A program made the position numbers and the translations under genes. A stretch of 64,000 nucleotides of DNA from Thunnus maccoyii (lineage: Eukaryota > Chordata > Actinopteri > Scombriformes > Scombridae): NCBI RefSeq assembly GCF_910596095.1, contig NC_056546.1, positions 26,314,925 through 26,378,924 on the forward strand. The letters are read 5' to 3'. Each line of letters begins with the position of its first letter. Positions within the stretch are counted from its first letter, which is position 1. The notes below the pieces were generated by a model, which was not told where the DNA came from, did not search any database, and was given only the letters and a program-made list of their open reading frames with translations. Below, in pieces: positions 1-12,649 of this stretch.

Positions 1-360
1 AGTTAAAATGAGGTCAGGTGACTGGCTTGGCCAGTGAAGAACTTTCCACTATTTGGCCATAAACGTCTCACTGCATTGACTTAAAATAGGTGGTACTGCA
101 GATAAAAAGGACTCCAAGTCATTTCTTCAATTTAAATCCAAAGTGTTTGAGTACAGAGCCAGAGCAACAGATACTGTGTCACTGTACAGACTGCGCTGCG
201 CAAGAGATTTTAGATATTTTTAATGGAGATTAATGGATTACCTTCAATTTACTTAAGGTAATGGTTTATATTGTTAAAAGCAATGGATCAACTCATCAGT
301 ATCAGTCATGTCTAAATGTGTAACACTTGGTTCTGGGAAGAGAAATGTATTGTCCAGGTA
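1..360. other. intergenic, nothing recognised
   Basis: I see no open frame with protein-like composition, no RNA gene and no clear repeat boundary in this stretch. Confidence 0.5.
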
Positions 361-369
361 TTTCTCATG

Positions 370-640
370 TTGTGGCGACTCACCTCTGGAGACAAAAAGC
401 AAGTCCCCTTAATGTAAATCATTTTAGGGTGAAGACTTGGTTTAAAGTTAAGGTAAGTTTAGGATTATAATAAGGTTAGGGTAAGGGTTAGTGTTAGGCA
501 TGTGGTGGTTATGATTAAGGTTTCCAGGCAATGAGTGTAAGTCAGTGTAATGCATTCTGAAGTGATGGAAACACGACTGTGTGGTACGGTTGCTATTACC
601 ATGCCACAACCCAAGGCCTCATAAATCACACAAGGGCCAA
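370..640 (+). repeat. dispersed repeat with TTAGGG-like core (family A, copy 1)
   Basis: The stretch holds GTTAGGGTAAGGGTTAG at about 475-495, then a 'ggcaatgagtgtaagtcagtgtaatgcattctgaagtgatggaaacacgactgtgtg'-type tail (shown here only as a description of its content) close to a GT/GA microsatellite. Related copies occur at 16018-16190, 27295-27350 and, inverted, at 29725-29935. The (T)TAGGG units are diverged and belong to a longer dispersed repeat, so this is not an interstitial telomere. Similar GT-flanked repeats are common in percomorph fish (recollection). Confidence 0.55.
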
Positions 641-719
641 TCCCTTACTGTAAAACACTCCAAGGCACACTGTAAAAAAGGAGTTATCAACACGGGAGGG
701 AGGGGTGATGTTTGAATGG

Positions 720-765
720 TGTGTGTGTGAGACAGAGAGAGAGAGAGAGAGAGAGTGAGAGAGCG
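720..765. repeat. (GT)n-(GA)n microsatellite
   Basis: A short GT run is followed by an almost perfect GA run (about 731-760) that ends in imperfect GAGAGC units. A second, interrupted GT run lies at 910-955. Confidence 0.9.
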
Positions 766-1230
766 AGTTGGGCAGGGGGGTGAATGGGAGAGAGCAAATG
801 GTGATAAGATTGAAATATCTCAGCAGTGTGTTTACTTTGAGAGTTAGCGGTGCTGGTTGAAGTCCAGACCAGCTGAGAGTTGTCTGCAAAATGAGGACTC
901 AGGGCGGGAGTGTGTGTGTGTGTGTTTGTGTGTGTGGGCGTGTGTGCGTGTGCATGTTCATTCCCTATCGAACAAAAGGTCAATGGGCTAAAGAGGCGAG
1001 TAGCTTGCATCATATACAATAAAAGCAGGAATGCTCTCAATCTGGAAGAATCTTTCTCTATGTCTGTCTCTCTCCATCTTGGTTTCTCATTCTTTCCATC
1101 AGTCTCCTCTCTCTGTCTCCCTCTCTCTCTCTGTAGGGATTTAACGTGGATCAGTGTGCCCTGTTGCAGCCAATCACAGCTGCCCTGTAGTCTTTTGTGC
1201 CAAGCGCGAGTGTGTTTTTTGAGTTATGCG

Positions 1231-1555
1231 TACTCAGCGGACCGCAAAATCTAAACATACGCATGCACGCAAGCACACGCACACACACATGCACAGACAA
1301 CATTGAGTACACACAGCACATCAAGCTATCAAATTCTCTTGGTGTGCATCATATCCTCTGTGTTCCAGTGTTGTTCAATCACTCTCCACAAACTCTGATG
1401 TTTTGTACTGTACAGTTGATTATTGCACCTAATCAGACACACGTTCAGAATATTTATTAATCTATTTCTACACAATGGATTTCTAGGTTTAGGCGTGTAT
1501 AGTGTTTATCAGATTGTGCATGCATGTGTTTAGATTTTGCGGTCCGATGAGTCAG
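1231..1555. mobile_element. MITE-like element with about 35-bp terminal inverted repeats
   Basis: The left end (1231-1268) and the reverse complement of the right end (1555-1515) both contain CGGACCGCAAAATCTAAACA followed by a CATGCAC-type tail, with one or two small gaps. The interior, about 250 bp, contains CA repeats and no coding frame. Inverted ends around a short non-coding core are the structure of a non-autonomous DNA transposon. I could not define the target-site duplication, so the superfamily is not assigned. Confidence 0.6.
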
Positions 1556-1799
1556 CAGAACAGTGTTATTCATCTTAAAAATAATGCAACTTGACTACAT
1601 ACTTTTTTGGGAATAATTAATGCTGCACTATTTGTATTTGGATGCCTTTAATCTGAATACAACTCTGGTAGGAAAATAGAAACCAAAAACCCATTTTGCA
1701 CATCACATATGTTTGTACAAAATTCAACTTTATCTTAAAACCTTAAATCTGAAAATACTCACATGCTAATATGTACATCACATATCTTAGGTTATTAGT

Positions 1800-2265
1800 T
1801 ATTATAATCATTCCCCCTCTCTATATTGACTAGGAAAACATCCCTTCCTAATGCAGTTATCTGTATGAAGAGGAACAAAATCCACAATCCTTTTTTATGC
1901 TAAAATGCACCTCAGTTCAGCCAAAGCTAATATTAGCCTACATTAGACTGAGTTAGCCAACTCAAGTGGGTATCTTCCAAAGTTATAGTCTTGCCAGTAT
2001 GAGGTTCCTTCTTTGTGTTAGTATCCCTCCAGTCCGCTGCAGCTTAGCAAGGAAAGACTGTCTGGAGGAGCACAAAGAGGTTTTGTATTAAAAACACAGT
2101 AACTTTGGAAGACACTCACTTGATTTGGCTAACTTCAGCTGAATTTAACTTCTTCTTCTTCAGTGTGTAGAGGAGGAATAATAACAGCAATCAATAACTC
2201 TTTCGACAAATATTTAGCAGGGGAGTATTGCATTAAGATAGACTTCTAAAAGTCTGAGTTTATCC
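1800..2265. mobile_element. foldback/MITE-like palindromic repeat (family B, copy 1)
   Basis: The left arm (about 1800-2010) is broadly the reverse complement of the right arm (about 2070-2265). For example, CTTCCAAAGTTATAGTCTT near 1974 matches the reverse of the segment around 2095-2115. A second, better preserved copy lies at 12650-13185. There is no coding capacity. The structure fits a non-autonomous DNA transposon with very long inverted repeats. Confidence 0.55.
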
Positions 2266-2274
2266 CTTAAGTGA

Positions 2275-3553
2275 CAATCATCTATTCTTATGAGTCCAGT
2301 GAGGAAAACCAAATATGGTGCAGAGTGCTAGCTCAGGGGAGAATTGCACTGTTTTCCCAGAATTGAGGTGGATTAAATGGAAAATAACTAATTAAGATAC
2401 AAAATGTTGAGGTATTCCAGCCTGTGGGTCATAATTAATGAACTAAAACATGCTCATTGACACATCTTGGTGTTTCTTCACATGCGGAACAAACAAAACT
2501 AAACCTCTGATTCATTTTGGGTTCCAACCAACAGTTTCAGAAAGTAGGATCTAAAGCCGTGGTATTTTTCCTATTCCTATGCTTCCCCCTCTCCTTACAC
2601 GCTCTGCTGCTTTTCATTCTCTCAGATGGTGATTGCTGTCTGTTTTTCAAGAGCCCAGCAATAGTTCCCCGATGGATGGGGGGCCATGATACTTAACAGA
2701 TGTGTGTGTGTGTGTGTGTGTTTGTGTGTGTAAATGTGAGCACGCCAGTGCAGTTTCCACTGATCTGTTCTTGGATTTACGAGCTGGCCTATCAGATGAA
2801 GAGAGCTCCTGAAACGTTGCTGCAGGTTTCATCTCACCACAACAACTGCAAGCCTAAAATATATGCATGCGTTTGTTTGTGCATACGTGCATGGATGTGT
2901 TGCCCTCTCTGCCAACCAGCATTCCCTCTCTGTCCTTCAAAAGCAGGACCCAACAAGCCTGCATTTATTAACCAAACCAATCCTTTGGAAATCCTGCGTA
3001 ATCCTCCATAAGTCCCCTATAGCCCCTTTATAAACACTCCAAAAAGTTTACCTCATGCTTTGCCTCATCAAGGATCTGCATTTCCAACCACCATAGACAA
3101 AAGATGGAGAACGCCCACCACTCAATAATCAGACACAGGCTGATTGAATGGCGAGCAGACTCAGAGGCAGCCAGCACTCGTCATTTGGGTCACTATGTTA
3201 CAAAAGATGAGGATTGCTATTGTCATGTGAACCCAGATATTTTCTGTCTGTGCAATTTTGTTTAAATTTGTTGTTTTATTCAAAAGAATTGCAAACACTA
3301 GTCATTCTGTCAATACAATGTAATTTGTACAAATCCAGTGAGTACACACCATCTCATTCAGCAGAGATGTGTCACTCTTACACATTGTAGCTCAGTCTTT
3401 GATATAAGGTGATATACAGCCTTCCCTAAAAATCTCTCTGTTACGTTTTTATGTGCAGGTTGTAGGTTTATCTCTCCATGATTTAAGTAGATTATACAGT
3501 ATATAGATTAGGGGTTCAATGCATTTATTGAAGGGTCCTCATAGGAGTACAAT

Positions 3554-3602
<49 letters not shown>

Positions 3603-5140
3603 TGACAGAGAGTAAGACAGTAACACAGGCGTCACAAGGGTGTATAATCACACAAGCACTCACACAAAAGCACCATTATTTACATACTTATACAGATTTT
3701 CACAAATACTTTCTACATACATGCACAAGCACACATAGATGCATGCCAACACACGGTCTCTACTCTCAGTGTAAATGACACAGCAATAAAGGGTCATTGT
3801 GTGTCTGCGTGCATACACACAGACGTGGCAACATAGTGGTGCAGGTACTGACAGATACATATAAGAATGTGCACAAACACACACACACACCTCCCACCAA
3901 CACAACTCCCCGCTGCCACTCATGTAGGTCTGGAGTAAAGCTTCTTAGGCTTAACATCAACTAACAAACAAGACGGGTTCAAGTCAAATTATCAGGGCAC
4001 ATATTTGGCAGGTCTCATTGAAACCCTGCTGGGAGAAGGTCAGCAGCACAACATGTTTGAATTTTGTTCAGCAGTTTATGCCACCTCTACGCTAACTGGA
4101 TGTTTGTGAGAGTTTTATCTGCTGCTGCACATTACCATCACTAGTTTCAGCCTGGTAGCCAATGGACAAATGTTTCTTTGTGCATCTAGTGGGAAGAAAG
4201 AAAGAGAGAGAGAGAGAGGTCACACCTGAACCAAAACATTCATTACTTCTGGCTAATTGTGTGTCTGTGTAAACAAACAGCATCTTGTAATGTCTTGTAG
4301 TGTAATGCGTGCAGATGTAGCATCTCCTAGTCTGCACAAGGCCTTAATTGAAGTGCTATGGGCTCACTGTGAGGAGTGTTGCATTTCAAACACTCAGCAG
4401 TCATAAACCGTGTTGCTTCCAAGACCCCACTTTGACAGTCTCAAAGAGGGGTCGTAACACAGGACAGGAGTCCAACCATTGCACCTGATTTGTGTCAGAG
4501 GAAGATGGTTACTGGAATAGCACTTGGTTTAAGTCATGTGCATTACTGTCTTTATTTGAAGGGGCCGCAGGGAGGTTCTGACGCATGCTGGCGAACCAAC
4601 AGAGAGCGGCAATGAGAAACAGACTACAGTGGGTTGGGGGTTGGGTGGAGGTAAAGAAGGAGGGAAGGAATATAGAGAGAATTTGATTTCTGACACGTCT
4701 TTATGGTTGCAATATAACACCACATACAACTGATAGAAATACCTTACGCTAAACCAAGCACTAGTACAACCAGATTAAAGTGTCTCATATTCGCAAATCA
4801 AGTTCTGGCATGGCAGAAAATAAGAAAAGGAACAAGTGAGAAGAGCAGCAGAGCAAAAGGCAGTGAAATCAGGGTCAGCTAAACCATAACTCATTTTGTT
4901 GGCTTTGTGGCCAGTTTGGCAGAGCTAGCTTGGAAGATCCCAAAGAACCCAGAGTTCCAATTAATTTCCAGTGGGTGGATCTGCATCCAAGGGGGACACA
5001 GTCATGTCCCAGTGTCCCATACAGGCTTGACTTCCTGCTGTCCAAGCAGAATGAATGGAGTGTGAAAAGACCATCTGGAAAAATGAGAGGTGATCCAGGA
5101 GAGGCAAGGAAAAAGGACAGAGGGGGAAAGACGCAAAGTA
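2275..5140. other. intergenic with microsatellites only
   Basis: The stretch holds a (TG)n run at 2700-2731, a perfect 44-bp (GT)n run at 3557-3600, a CA run near 3880 and a GA run at 4197-4218. The open frames here are translations of these repeats or short chance frames. I recognise no exon. Confidence 0.6.
3557..3600. repeat. (GT)22 microsatellite
   Basis: This is an uninterrupted 44-bp GT run, which is likely to vary in length between individuals. Confidence 0.95.
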
Positions 5141-5149
5141 AGGAATGGT

Positions 5150-6273
5150 CGGATATTTATCTTTTCCACCAGAGGCACAGCACAGAGTCAGCTCTCCTTG
5201 GAGTCACAAACGACATCTTGTTGCAGTTTTATCATGGTGAAAGTTGCATCTTAATTCTTCTGGATTTAAGTGCTGTTTTCAGTACCATAGATCATAATAT
5301 TTTATATAACCATCTGGCAAAGTTAGTTGGGATATCTGGTACAGCTCTTGAATGGATTGCTGTGAAAGTGTCTGTGCCTCTCTGCCCTTTGATGTTCCTC
5401 AAGGGTCAATCCTGGGACCTTTCATATTCTCTTTTTACATGCTCCCTTTAGAGCACATTCAGAGTCAGGACATCATCAACATAGATCTTTGCTGATGATG
5501 TCCAGCTGTATGCATTTGTGAAACCTTTTCAAATTTGACTATTTTACATAATTGTCTTAAGGAGATTAGTGCCTGGATGTCTAATAAATTCACAACAAAA
5601 CTGAAGTTCTTGTCTTTGCTCCAAATCAAACTTAGGTTCTGGTTTGTAGAAATCTTGGAATCATTTTTGATTCCCAGTTGAGAAACATCTTATTCAGACC
5701 TGTTATTTCCAATCAAGAAACATTACCAAACTACGCCCCGTCTTCTTTCCAACAGCTTGATCAAATCATCCATTGTTTTGTCTCTTCATGTCACAACTAT
5801 TGTAATGTCCTGTATCATTTATTAAGCCAAAAACCTGTAGCACATTTACAATTAGCTCAAGATAATTCTGCATGATTACTAATTTGCTAATTACCCTTCA
5901 GGATTGACTTTTGAGGCTTTTAAGACTTTACACAGTTTGGCTTGACCATACATCCATGAGTTTCTGACTCTATATAGGCCCACTCCTCCTTTCAGGGCTC
6001 CTTGTTGTGTCCCCCTCAAAGTTCAAGACATGATTGAGATTTTGCTATCCTGGTTCCTTAATTATGGGGCTCCCTCTGTGGGTCAGATCAACAAACTCTA
6101 AGTGTTTTAAACCTCACCTCCGGACGTTTTTTTATTTTTTCAAAGATATTTTATAATGTTTTTGCTTGTCTTTGATTTATTCAAATGCTTTATTGCCTTT
6201 TTTGCAACTGTAAAGCACTTTGTAATCCTGCTTTTAAAAAGTGCTATGTAAATAAAATTTTATTTACTTACTT
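5150..6273 (+). mobile_element. degraded L2/CR1-type LINE, reverse transcriptase and 3' end
   Basis: Broken plus-strand frames spell reverse-transcriptase signatures in the right order. First comes a region resembling 'HSTESALLGVTNDILLQF' (about 5175-5228), then 'LLDLSAVFSTIDHNIL' (about 5255-5302), then a VPQGSILGP-type block across a frameshift (about 5390-5420). An ADD-box (FADDVQLY-like) follows at about 5490-5515, and 'CHNYCNVLYHLL' at about 5790-5825. The element ends in a classical LINE tail: a 'gtaaagcactttgtaa' segment, then 'gctatgtaaataaa' and TTAC repeats at 6210-6280. Stops and frameshifts show that the copy is inactive. The catalytic ADD is still readable, but not in frame with the upstream blocks. 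The upstream part of the long frame (4930-5150) does not look like LINE protein. Confidence 0.85.
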
Positions 6274-6275
6274 AC

Positions 6276-8500
6276 TTTAGCCACGGGGTTGTCATTTTGC
6301 CATGGCTGTGTTCCCTCCTTTATAAAAAGTGTCAGATTTGATTTGTTGGGTGTTTAAATGTGACTGAAGAATGGAGGAAGAGAAAAGCAGTCAAAGGGAG
6401 AGGAAAGGTGCGATGATATAAATGGGAACAGACAGATAGAGTAACAGAGTCGGGTCAAATAATTTTGAATATTTATTTAAACCTGCTTGGAGCACCAGCA
6501 GGTTAGGTGGGGTTTACACCATTAAAACAGCCCAAATAGTGTCAAGTCAAGTTGCAAGCCACAGAAAAGTTCAACAAACTGACTTTCAAATACTTTCAAA
6601 TGATTGTCTAATAGTTCTGGCACTCATTGTATTGTTCTATGTGGCAAATCCCACCCATCTGGCACCTCAGCAGAGCCAACACAAATCATAAAAATTATCG
6701 TCAAAAATTATTTGGCTCCATTTTTTGGGTCCCTGGTGGGAAGAGAGGAGAAGAAAAATGGAAAAACAGAAGAGTTGTCCTCTCTTCCATGAGTCTCTAG
6801 CTCCCCCAGTGGGGCGGCTGAGGTGTCTCTCAGGCTTTCTGCATCCGTTTGTCATGTTCTTATCTGACATCCATTAAAACATAATGGAGAGCAGATGCCC
6901 TGGAGATGGATAGCTAACCATAACACCCACCCACACACACGTACACACACCGAAACACACACAGACATCTGCAGCATCCATAGAACCAGGTCTAATTACA
7001 TAACACTCACCCCGCTCGCTGTGGAACACTGGCAACCATGCCAGGCTTTCCTAATTCATGAGATGCTGGGGTGATAAGTGACACACACACACACAACGTG
7101 ACAACTTGAATGTACACTCACACACACTCAAACAGAAGGACGTGCATACAAACACACTTTTGCACAAATATACAAAAGCGACTGAATGATCACAGGCAGA
7201 AAAAGACAAATGCACGCACACAAACTCAATCAGTCTCACATTCAGATGTAGTGATGTAGCTATGGGGAAATGGAATAACAATTAGCGCAACGCCTTGGGA
7301 GAGCTACGCCTATAAACTGCTGAGGACGCAGAGTCATCGGCCAAGAATAGACTGTCAGAGAAAGGAAGGGAAGAGAGGAAGAGAGAGAAAGAGGGGAAAA
7401 TGTGCAGTGTCACTGGGACTGAACCACCATCTCGCCTTTTCACCTGCCAAGAAAAACAGCCATCACCAACAACACAGAAGGAGTAAGAGGAAGAGAGAGG
7501 AACAGACGGGGAGAAATGGAAAGAGAGGAGGGGGGAAAGGGAAGATAGAGAGAAACAGAAACAGAAGGACAAAGAAAGAGGTACAAAGGGAAAGAATAAG
7601 GAAACCAATGTGAAGTGGATAAGTTGCAGTCAGCGTGGAGGTCAAGGCTAGTGGGACGACGTAATTTGATGGCCCCCTGATGGCAATGATGCTGGGTGCT
7701 GATTGGAGGTGAAGGGCTGACACTGTGGAGACAGAGCCAAAGCGGCCCTTCGTTTACGTGGAAACGAACATTGTTATGAGTACAGTTTGTCCCCTGATGT
7801 CATCCTGCTGCTTCTCATGGCCGGGCCTTCAGCCATACCGCCGGTCTGCTGGTAACACACGCACACACACACACACTGACACACTAACACACAGAGGCAC
7901 GGTGGCATCCAAGAGTAGGAATCATACAGAGAAACACACATAAAATGCAAATAATGACACATTAACACTCAGAAAAATACATATACAAAGCTCATACAAA
8001 AAGCCACTTTAACATGCAAACGTGTGAAACAGTAACTAAGACCTGAGTGTCACCCACTGCTTGGACCCCTTTACTATTTTACCATGAGTCAACATGGTGA
8101 TGATGATGGTACAAAAGGCTCCATCTATGGAAATACAGCGGGTAAGCTGCTGAAAAGTGTTGAGAACTTTCCCCCTCCTGCTTTGGGGGTAAGTAAGCTG
8201 GCTGTCTCACTCCAGGACTCAGCTCACGTTGATGGATTCTATCTCCTTCTGAGTTTGGCAAACGCTGACTGATCCTGTCACCATTGGCAAAGTGTGTCTC
8301 CACATGCGCAGTCACTATTCTCCATCCCACAGCCTCCTAACACACATACACACAGAAACAGACAGTCTGCTGGCTTTTGAGTAGCATGCACACTGGCTGT
8401 CCAATACAACAGCTTGTTCTAGTATATTATTATTATCGAGTTGGGGCGATTACGGCTCATGGAGTATCGGCTATTCTCTTGTACCAGAGGGCCAAATATG
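6276..8500. other. intergenic, possible conserved non-coding sequence
   Basis: I recognise no exon. The stretches 6780-6900, 7265-7340 and 7640-7850 have balanced composition and no repeat character, unlike the surrounding CA/GA-rich DNA, and could be conserved non-coding elements. That is only an impression from composition. Short CA runs lie at 6930-6965, 7080-7095 and 7858-7880. Confidence 0.3.
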
Positions 8501-10880
8501 ACTAACACTTAAAGAGTAACTACACCCAAAAACATTTTTTGAGTAGTAAACTTCCACTTATTGCTGCTCAAGCATTGAATACAACAATACCAGTCATTAC
8601 GCCATCAGATAAGCACATAAGGAGCTGGTGAAGGCTTCCAAGCCATGCATGTTGTTATCCATGTGTGATTACCCTCCACTCCTCTGCTGCATTTTTTAGA
8701 TGTTCCTAGCCGAATTTGAGAGTGTGCTTACTCTTTCATGGCTATTTAAAGAGGTTTACGGATGTAGACTCGGGCTGATTTGCTGAGAATTCGCTCAAAC
8801 TAGCAGCACTTGGACTAGGTTTGGGACAGTGATGGCACCCAAAATTGGACCAATGATGGATAAATTTTGACATGCTATTCATCACATAATTGGCATCAAT
8901 CCCAGAATGAGGCATACCGGATTTAGGCCTCAATTGGTCCCATTTTGGCCACCTGGGAATCTAACATTAGCCTCAGTTAGAAACAACATTAGTAGCTTAA
9001 TCTGGCATCTGGTTTAAAAAGTGTATTTTTGATGTCACATTTCATGTAATGTTTATCTGTCAAAACTACCACAGCAGTCATAACATCATACTAAACATAG
9101 CATAGCCTATACTGAAGTGTTGGCAGTTATCATCCTGCAGTGTGTGCTGAAACATTAGCTTGGGGCCTTATATTACTCAACACAATAGACAGCTGGACCA
9201 AATGATTTATTTGGGACACTTGGATGACTCTGTCTTTTTTCCTACAACTAAACATGTCCAACAAGCCTATCTCCACCAAAAAACGGTGTACTGCATTGAA
9301 GCTGAAAGGAAATCCCAGTTGGTGAAGAACATCAGCCAGAGGTGAAGAACATCAGCCAGAGTATACAGATTCTGAACTCTGCTGTAGGTGAGGATAAACA
9401 AGACTAGACCTGCTCCATGCATAGATTATTAATACATGACTGGATTTGTTCTTGTTTAATTAGGCTGGTTGATCTGCAGTCTACAATCGGAGTAGGTTTA
9501 TTTTGGCTAAAGTGACACCGCACTCTGAGTCATGTCATGACAGATGAGGTGAGCCAGGATCTTGAGATAATTATATGTATGGATTGTGATTGTGATTTGA
9601 AGTTTCCTTTGTTTTGTTAAGTGGTTAATGTTGTCACAGACATCCTAAACAAGCATCAAGAAGCAGAGTGTTTTGTAGATTACATCGATTAGTGATGATT
9701 GGACAAAGCAGTTCAGGAAGAGTCCACTCTTGTTTACAGCAACAGCCTGAGGACGAGAGTGGAATGGGGAGGATCAAACACTCACACCTGGTGGCTGCAC
9801 TGCAAAACCACAATTACATATGTGAGGATTTGAACTGGCAGTCAGTATTCCCTTTCTAATGGGAGTATATCCCCATCAGGGTGTCCTCAAGCAAAGCACT
9901 CGGCCCATAACAACCCCACATTTAATATGTACATTGAATATAATAAAAAAGCAAGAAGAGCTTTATTTGAGCTCTTTTACAAGATGAAAGAGCTAAAATG
10001 AAGGTAAAAAAATATTTTAATAACAGATAATATGATGGAAGGAATCAACTAAACCAGGTTTATAATTATACATTTAATTAGAAGTGTTTTAATAAATGGC
10101 TGTGATTAAGTCAGTCAGTCATTTATGTGTGTAACCTCAACCAAACTCTTTATTGTTGTTTACAGCAGTAATATGGCAACCAGAGTGCTCTGACAGATAT
10201 ATATAAGTGTTCTCCAGGGCCTGATTATGTGGGTAAGTCCAATGGGAAACCCAGATAATATGAGTCCTCTCATAAATTTGCTGCTTTCCAGGGGACTGAA
10301 TGTTCTCTGGGCAGCAATGATTGACTGCCGCTCCAAGGGTCATTATTTTCTGGGTGAGTGGCTACGTCTTAGGGGAGACAGCGAGTAACTCATGCCTCCA
10401 GGACCGGAGCTATAAATCTGTGTGTTTGTGCCAGTGAGCATGACTACAATTTGTGTATGTGTCTGCATGTCAGTGTGATGCCTCAAGGCTCACTTGATGC
10501 TGCTGTGGAGCTCGCTGTTGTGTGTCCATCAATCAATTCTCATGTTATAACCGTAGTGTCTCATACACACACACACAGTCCTGGTGGAGTTACCTCTGAC
10601 CTTCAGTGATTAGTGGATTGTGAAGTTAAACATCTGAATCTTGCAGCCACTTAGCAGTCTTCTTTTCAACTATGCTCTCCTCAGAAGCTACAGGTGGGTT
10701 GAAAAAGCCAGTAATACATACACTAAGGCCATTTAAAAAGTAGCAGGTGTTGCATGTGTTGTAGCAAAGATTCTTTTTAAGCAAAAGTAAAACTAAGTTT
10801 TCTGTTCTTTTTCATTTTTTTATCTGTTGTAATGTGAAACTGAAAGTAACCTAAATACAAAAAATATTTTTGGCTACTTA
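8500..10880. other. intergenic; 20-bp tandem duplication inside
   Basis: No gene is seen. A 20-bp unit beginning GGTGAAGAAC is repeated exactly at 9321-9340 and 9341-9360. The part 8505-8960 has the look of a dispersed fish repeat ('agagtaactacacccaaaaac' start), but no second copy is in the window. The part 10140-10360 has non-repetitive, balanced composition that could be conserved non-coding DNA. Confidence 0.35.
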
Positions 10881-10887
10881 AATATAA

Positions 10888-10941
<54 letters not shown>
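10888..10941. repeat. (AAT)n microsatellite
   Basis: A trinucleotide run of about 17 AAT/ATA units, uninterrupted over about 50 bp. Confidence 0.95.
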
Positions 10942-10942
<1 letters not shown>

Positions 10943-11082
10943 CTTAATAATAATTACGTGTAAAGGAGAATAAGTGTGAACCACAAGGGAGCTCAATCAC
11001 ATTTATTCAACTTACTCAGTTTTAGATACTTTTTTAAAATACTGTAGTTTTTGAAGGCAGGTATGTTTACATTTACTGTTGA

Positions 11083-11395
11083 CTTAAAGCTGCTCTAATC
11101 AATATATTTATAGTAACAATAGAAAAAATGATTGTGTAATATGGAAGGGGTCGGTCCTAGTGCCAAACCCACAGAGACTCACCACCAACTCTGCAGTTTC
11201 CCTCAGCTCTACAGAGCCTTTTATCGACTTTTTAGCTCATTGTTTGGTTTCACGGCCCACAACTTTACTGTGCTGGTTCACTCTCACCACTTCTTATCAA
11301 CCTCATATCCAACGGGCAGCTGTTTAGTTGGGGTTTTTTTTTTTACTGTGAGCATAACCATTTTTTTACTCTGTACATTACCTGACAGACAAAGC
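11083..11395 (-). repeat. dispersed repeat (family C, copy 1, inverted)
   Basis: The reverse complement of about 11090-11260 shares blocks with 21715-21905. Shared blocks include AACAATGAGCT, a 'taaaaggct.tgtagagctgag' block and the terminal 'attgattagagcagct'. The copies are diverged. The shared GCAGCTTTAAG/GCAGCTGTAAT-type ends suggest a non-autonomous DNA element. Confidence 0.55.
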
Positions 11396-11689
11396 TAGGA
11401 ATGAATCAGTGAACATAACAGAGCAGGGTCTAGACATCCAAGCTGTGTGCCTCTCTCTCTCCCATCCTCTGTTTTCAGTGGGCTGTGCTGTGCTGTGCTT
11501 GTGTACACGTCTATCCTCTTCCATGTTCTCGTGGTAAAGAGAAGGTTGTGTGGCTTAGGTCCTATCTGTTTGGGCGGCACCTTGATGCTCTTTGGTATCT
11601 TCCATATATCTGTCTAATACTGTCATTCTGATTTTCTATATTGTAATTTTACTACTGTTATCTCTGTCTACTCTGCACACAAAGCATCT

Positions 11690-11892
11690 ATTGCATGCGT
11701 GTCCTGGAAAAGGGATACCTGCTCTGTTACTCTTCCAGAGGTTTCTTCCTTTTTTTGTTGTTAAAGGGTTTTTTGGGGGGGAGTTTTTCCTCATTTGAAT
11801 TGTAGGTCTAAAGATATGGGGCGCTGTACAGATTGTAAAGCCATTTGAGTCAAATGTGTGATTTGCAATTTGGGGCCACATACATAAAATTG
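11690..11892 (+). mobile_element. LINE/SINE-type 3' tail
   Basis: The segment reads through a 'cagaggtttcttcc', 'gggagtttttcctcatttgaa' and 'gctgtacagattgtaaagcc' series and ends in 'aaaattgacttgacttgac', a 3' end frequent in teleost retroelements. A weaker copy of the same tail is at 52770-52815. No reverse-transcriptase frame remains upstream. Confidence 0.55.
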
Positions 11893-12649
11893 ACTTGACT
11901 TGACATTTAGCAGCTAAAGAACCAGATATTTCCCTCAGGAGTTGATACAGAGCAAAACAAAGCTAAATGGAGAGGGAATACATTTGTTAGATTGCTTGAA
12001 ACACAACTCCAAATGAATATTAATGTTGCTCTGTGTTGGCTGGATGTGTGAATAGTCTGGTTGCTAACATGTTTGTCATATCAACTTCATAATGTCAGTG
12101 TTAGCGTGGTGTCATTAATTTCAACACAGGAAGTTCACCCGTGCCTTTGGTAGCTTAACATTCACTCAGATTAGCCTAACTTTGCTTGTTTGCTACCTTG
12201 CTAGCTAGCAGGATAGCTAACAGCAAGACATAGAAAGTACAATGTAGCGCCTAATTTAACACCTTTTTGATTCATTTAACACCTTTACTTCTACAAGAAT
12301 CCATTGAGACAAGCAACTGCTTGAGCTTGCTCTTTTCACACATATGTTTTTGTGTGCATAACTGTCACATCACATGCTCTCCTCATAACTGACTTTACTG
12401 GTTACCAACTGATGTTCTAAGACATGAACAGGCCTGTGGTTGGCGCAATGAGGATGACTCACTTACCCATAATAACACCCTCTGCTGTGATTTGCCTAAA
12501 TCAATCAAACCTCAACAACATACAGCCAGTCTTCTTTGACCTTATAAAACTGAGATTTGAGGTGAACCAGGTCATGTTTATAACCTGCTTGGATGAAAGC
12601 TTAAAGGATAGGTTCAATTTTTCAAGTCTGTCTTAAAACAACAGTCAGG

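Noticed and set aside
470-500. Interstitial telomere (TTAGGG)n
   Set aside because: Only a few imperfect units are present, and they belong to a longer dispersed repeat with other copies.
4930-5150. N-terminal part of a 173-residue frame as LINE or gene sequence
   Set aside because: Only the part after about 5160 matches reverse transcriptase; the front part is an unrelated chance extension.
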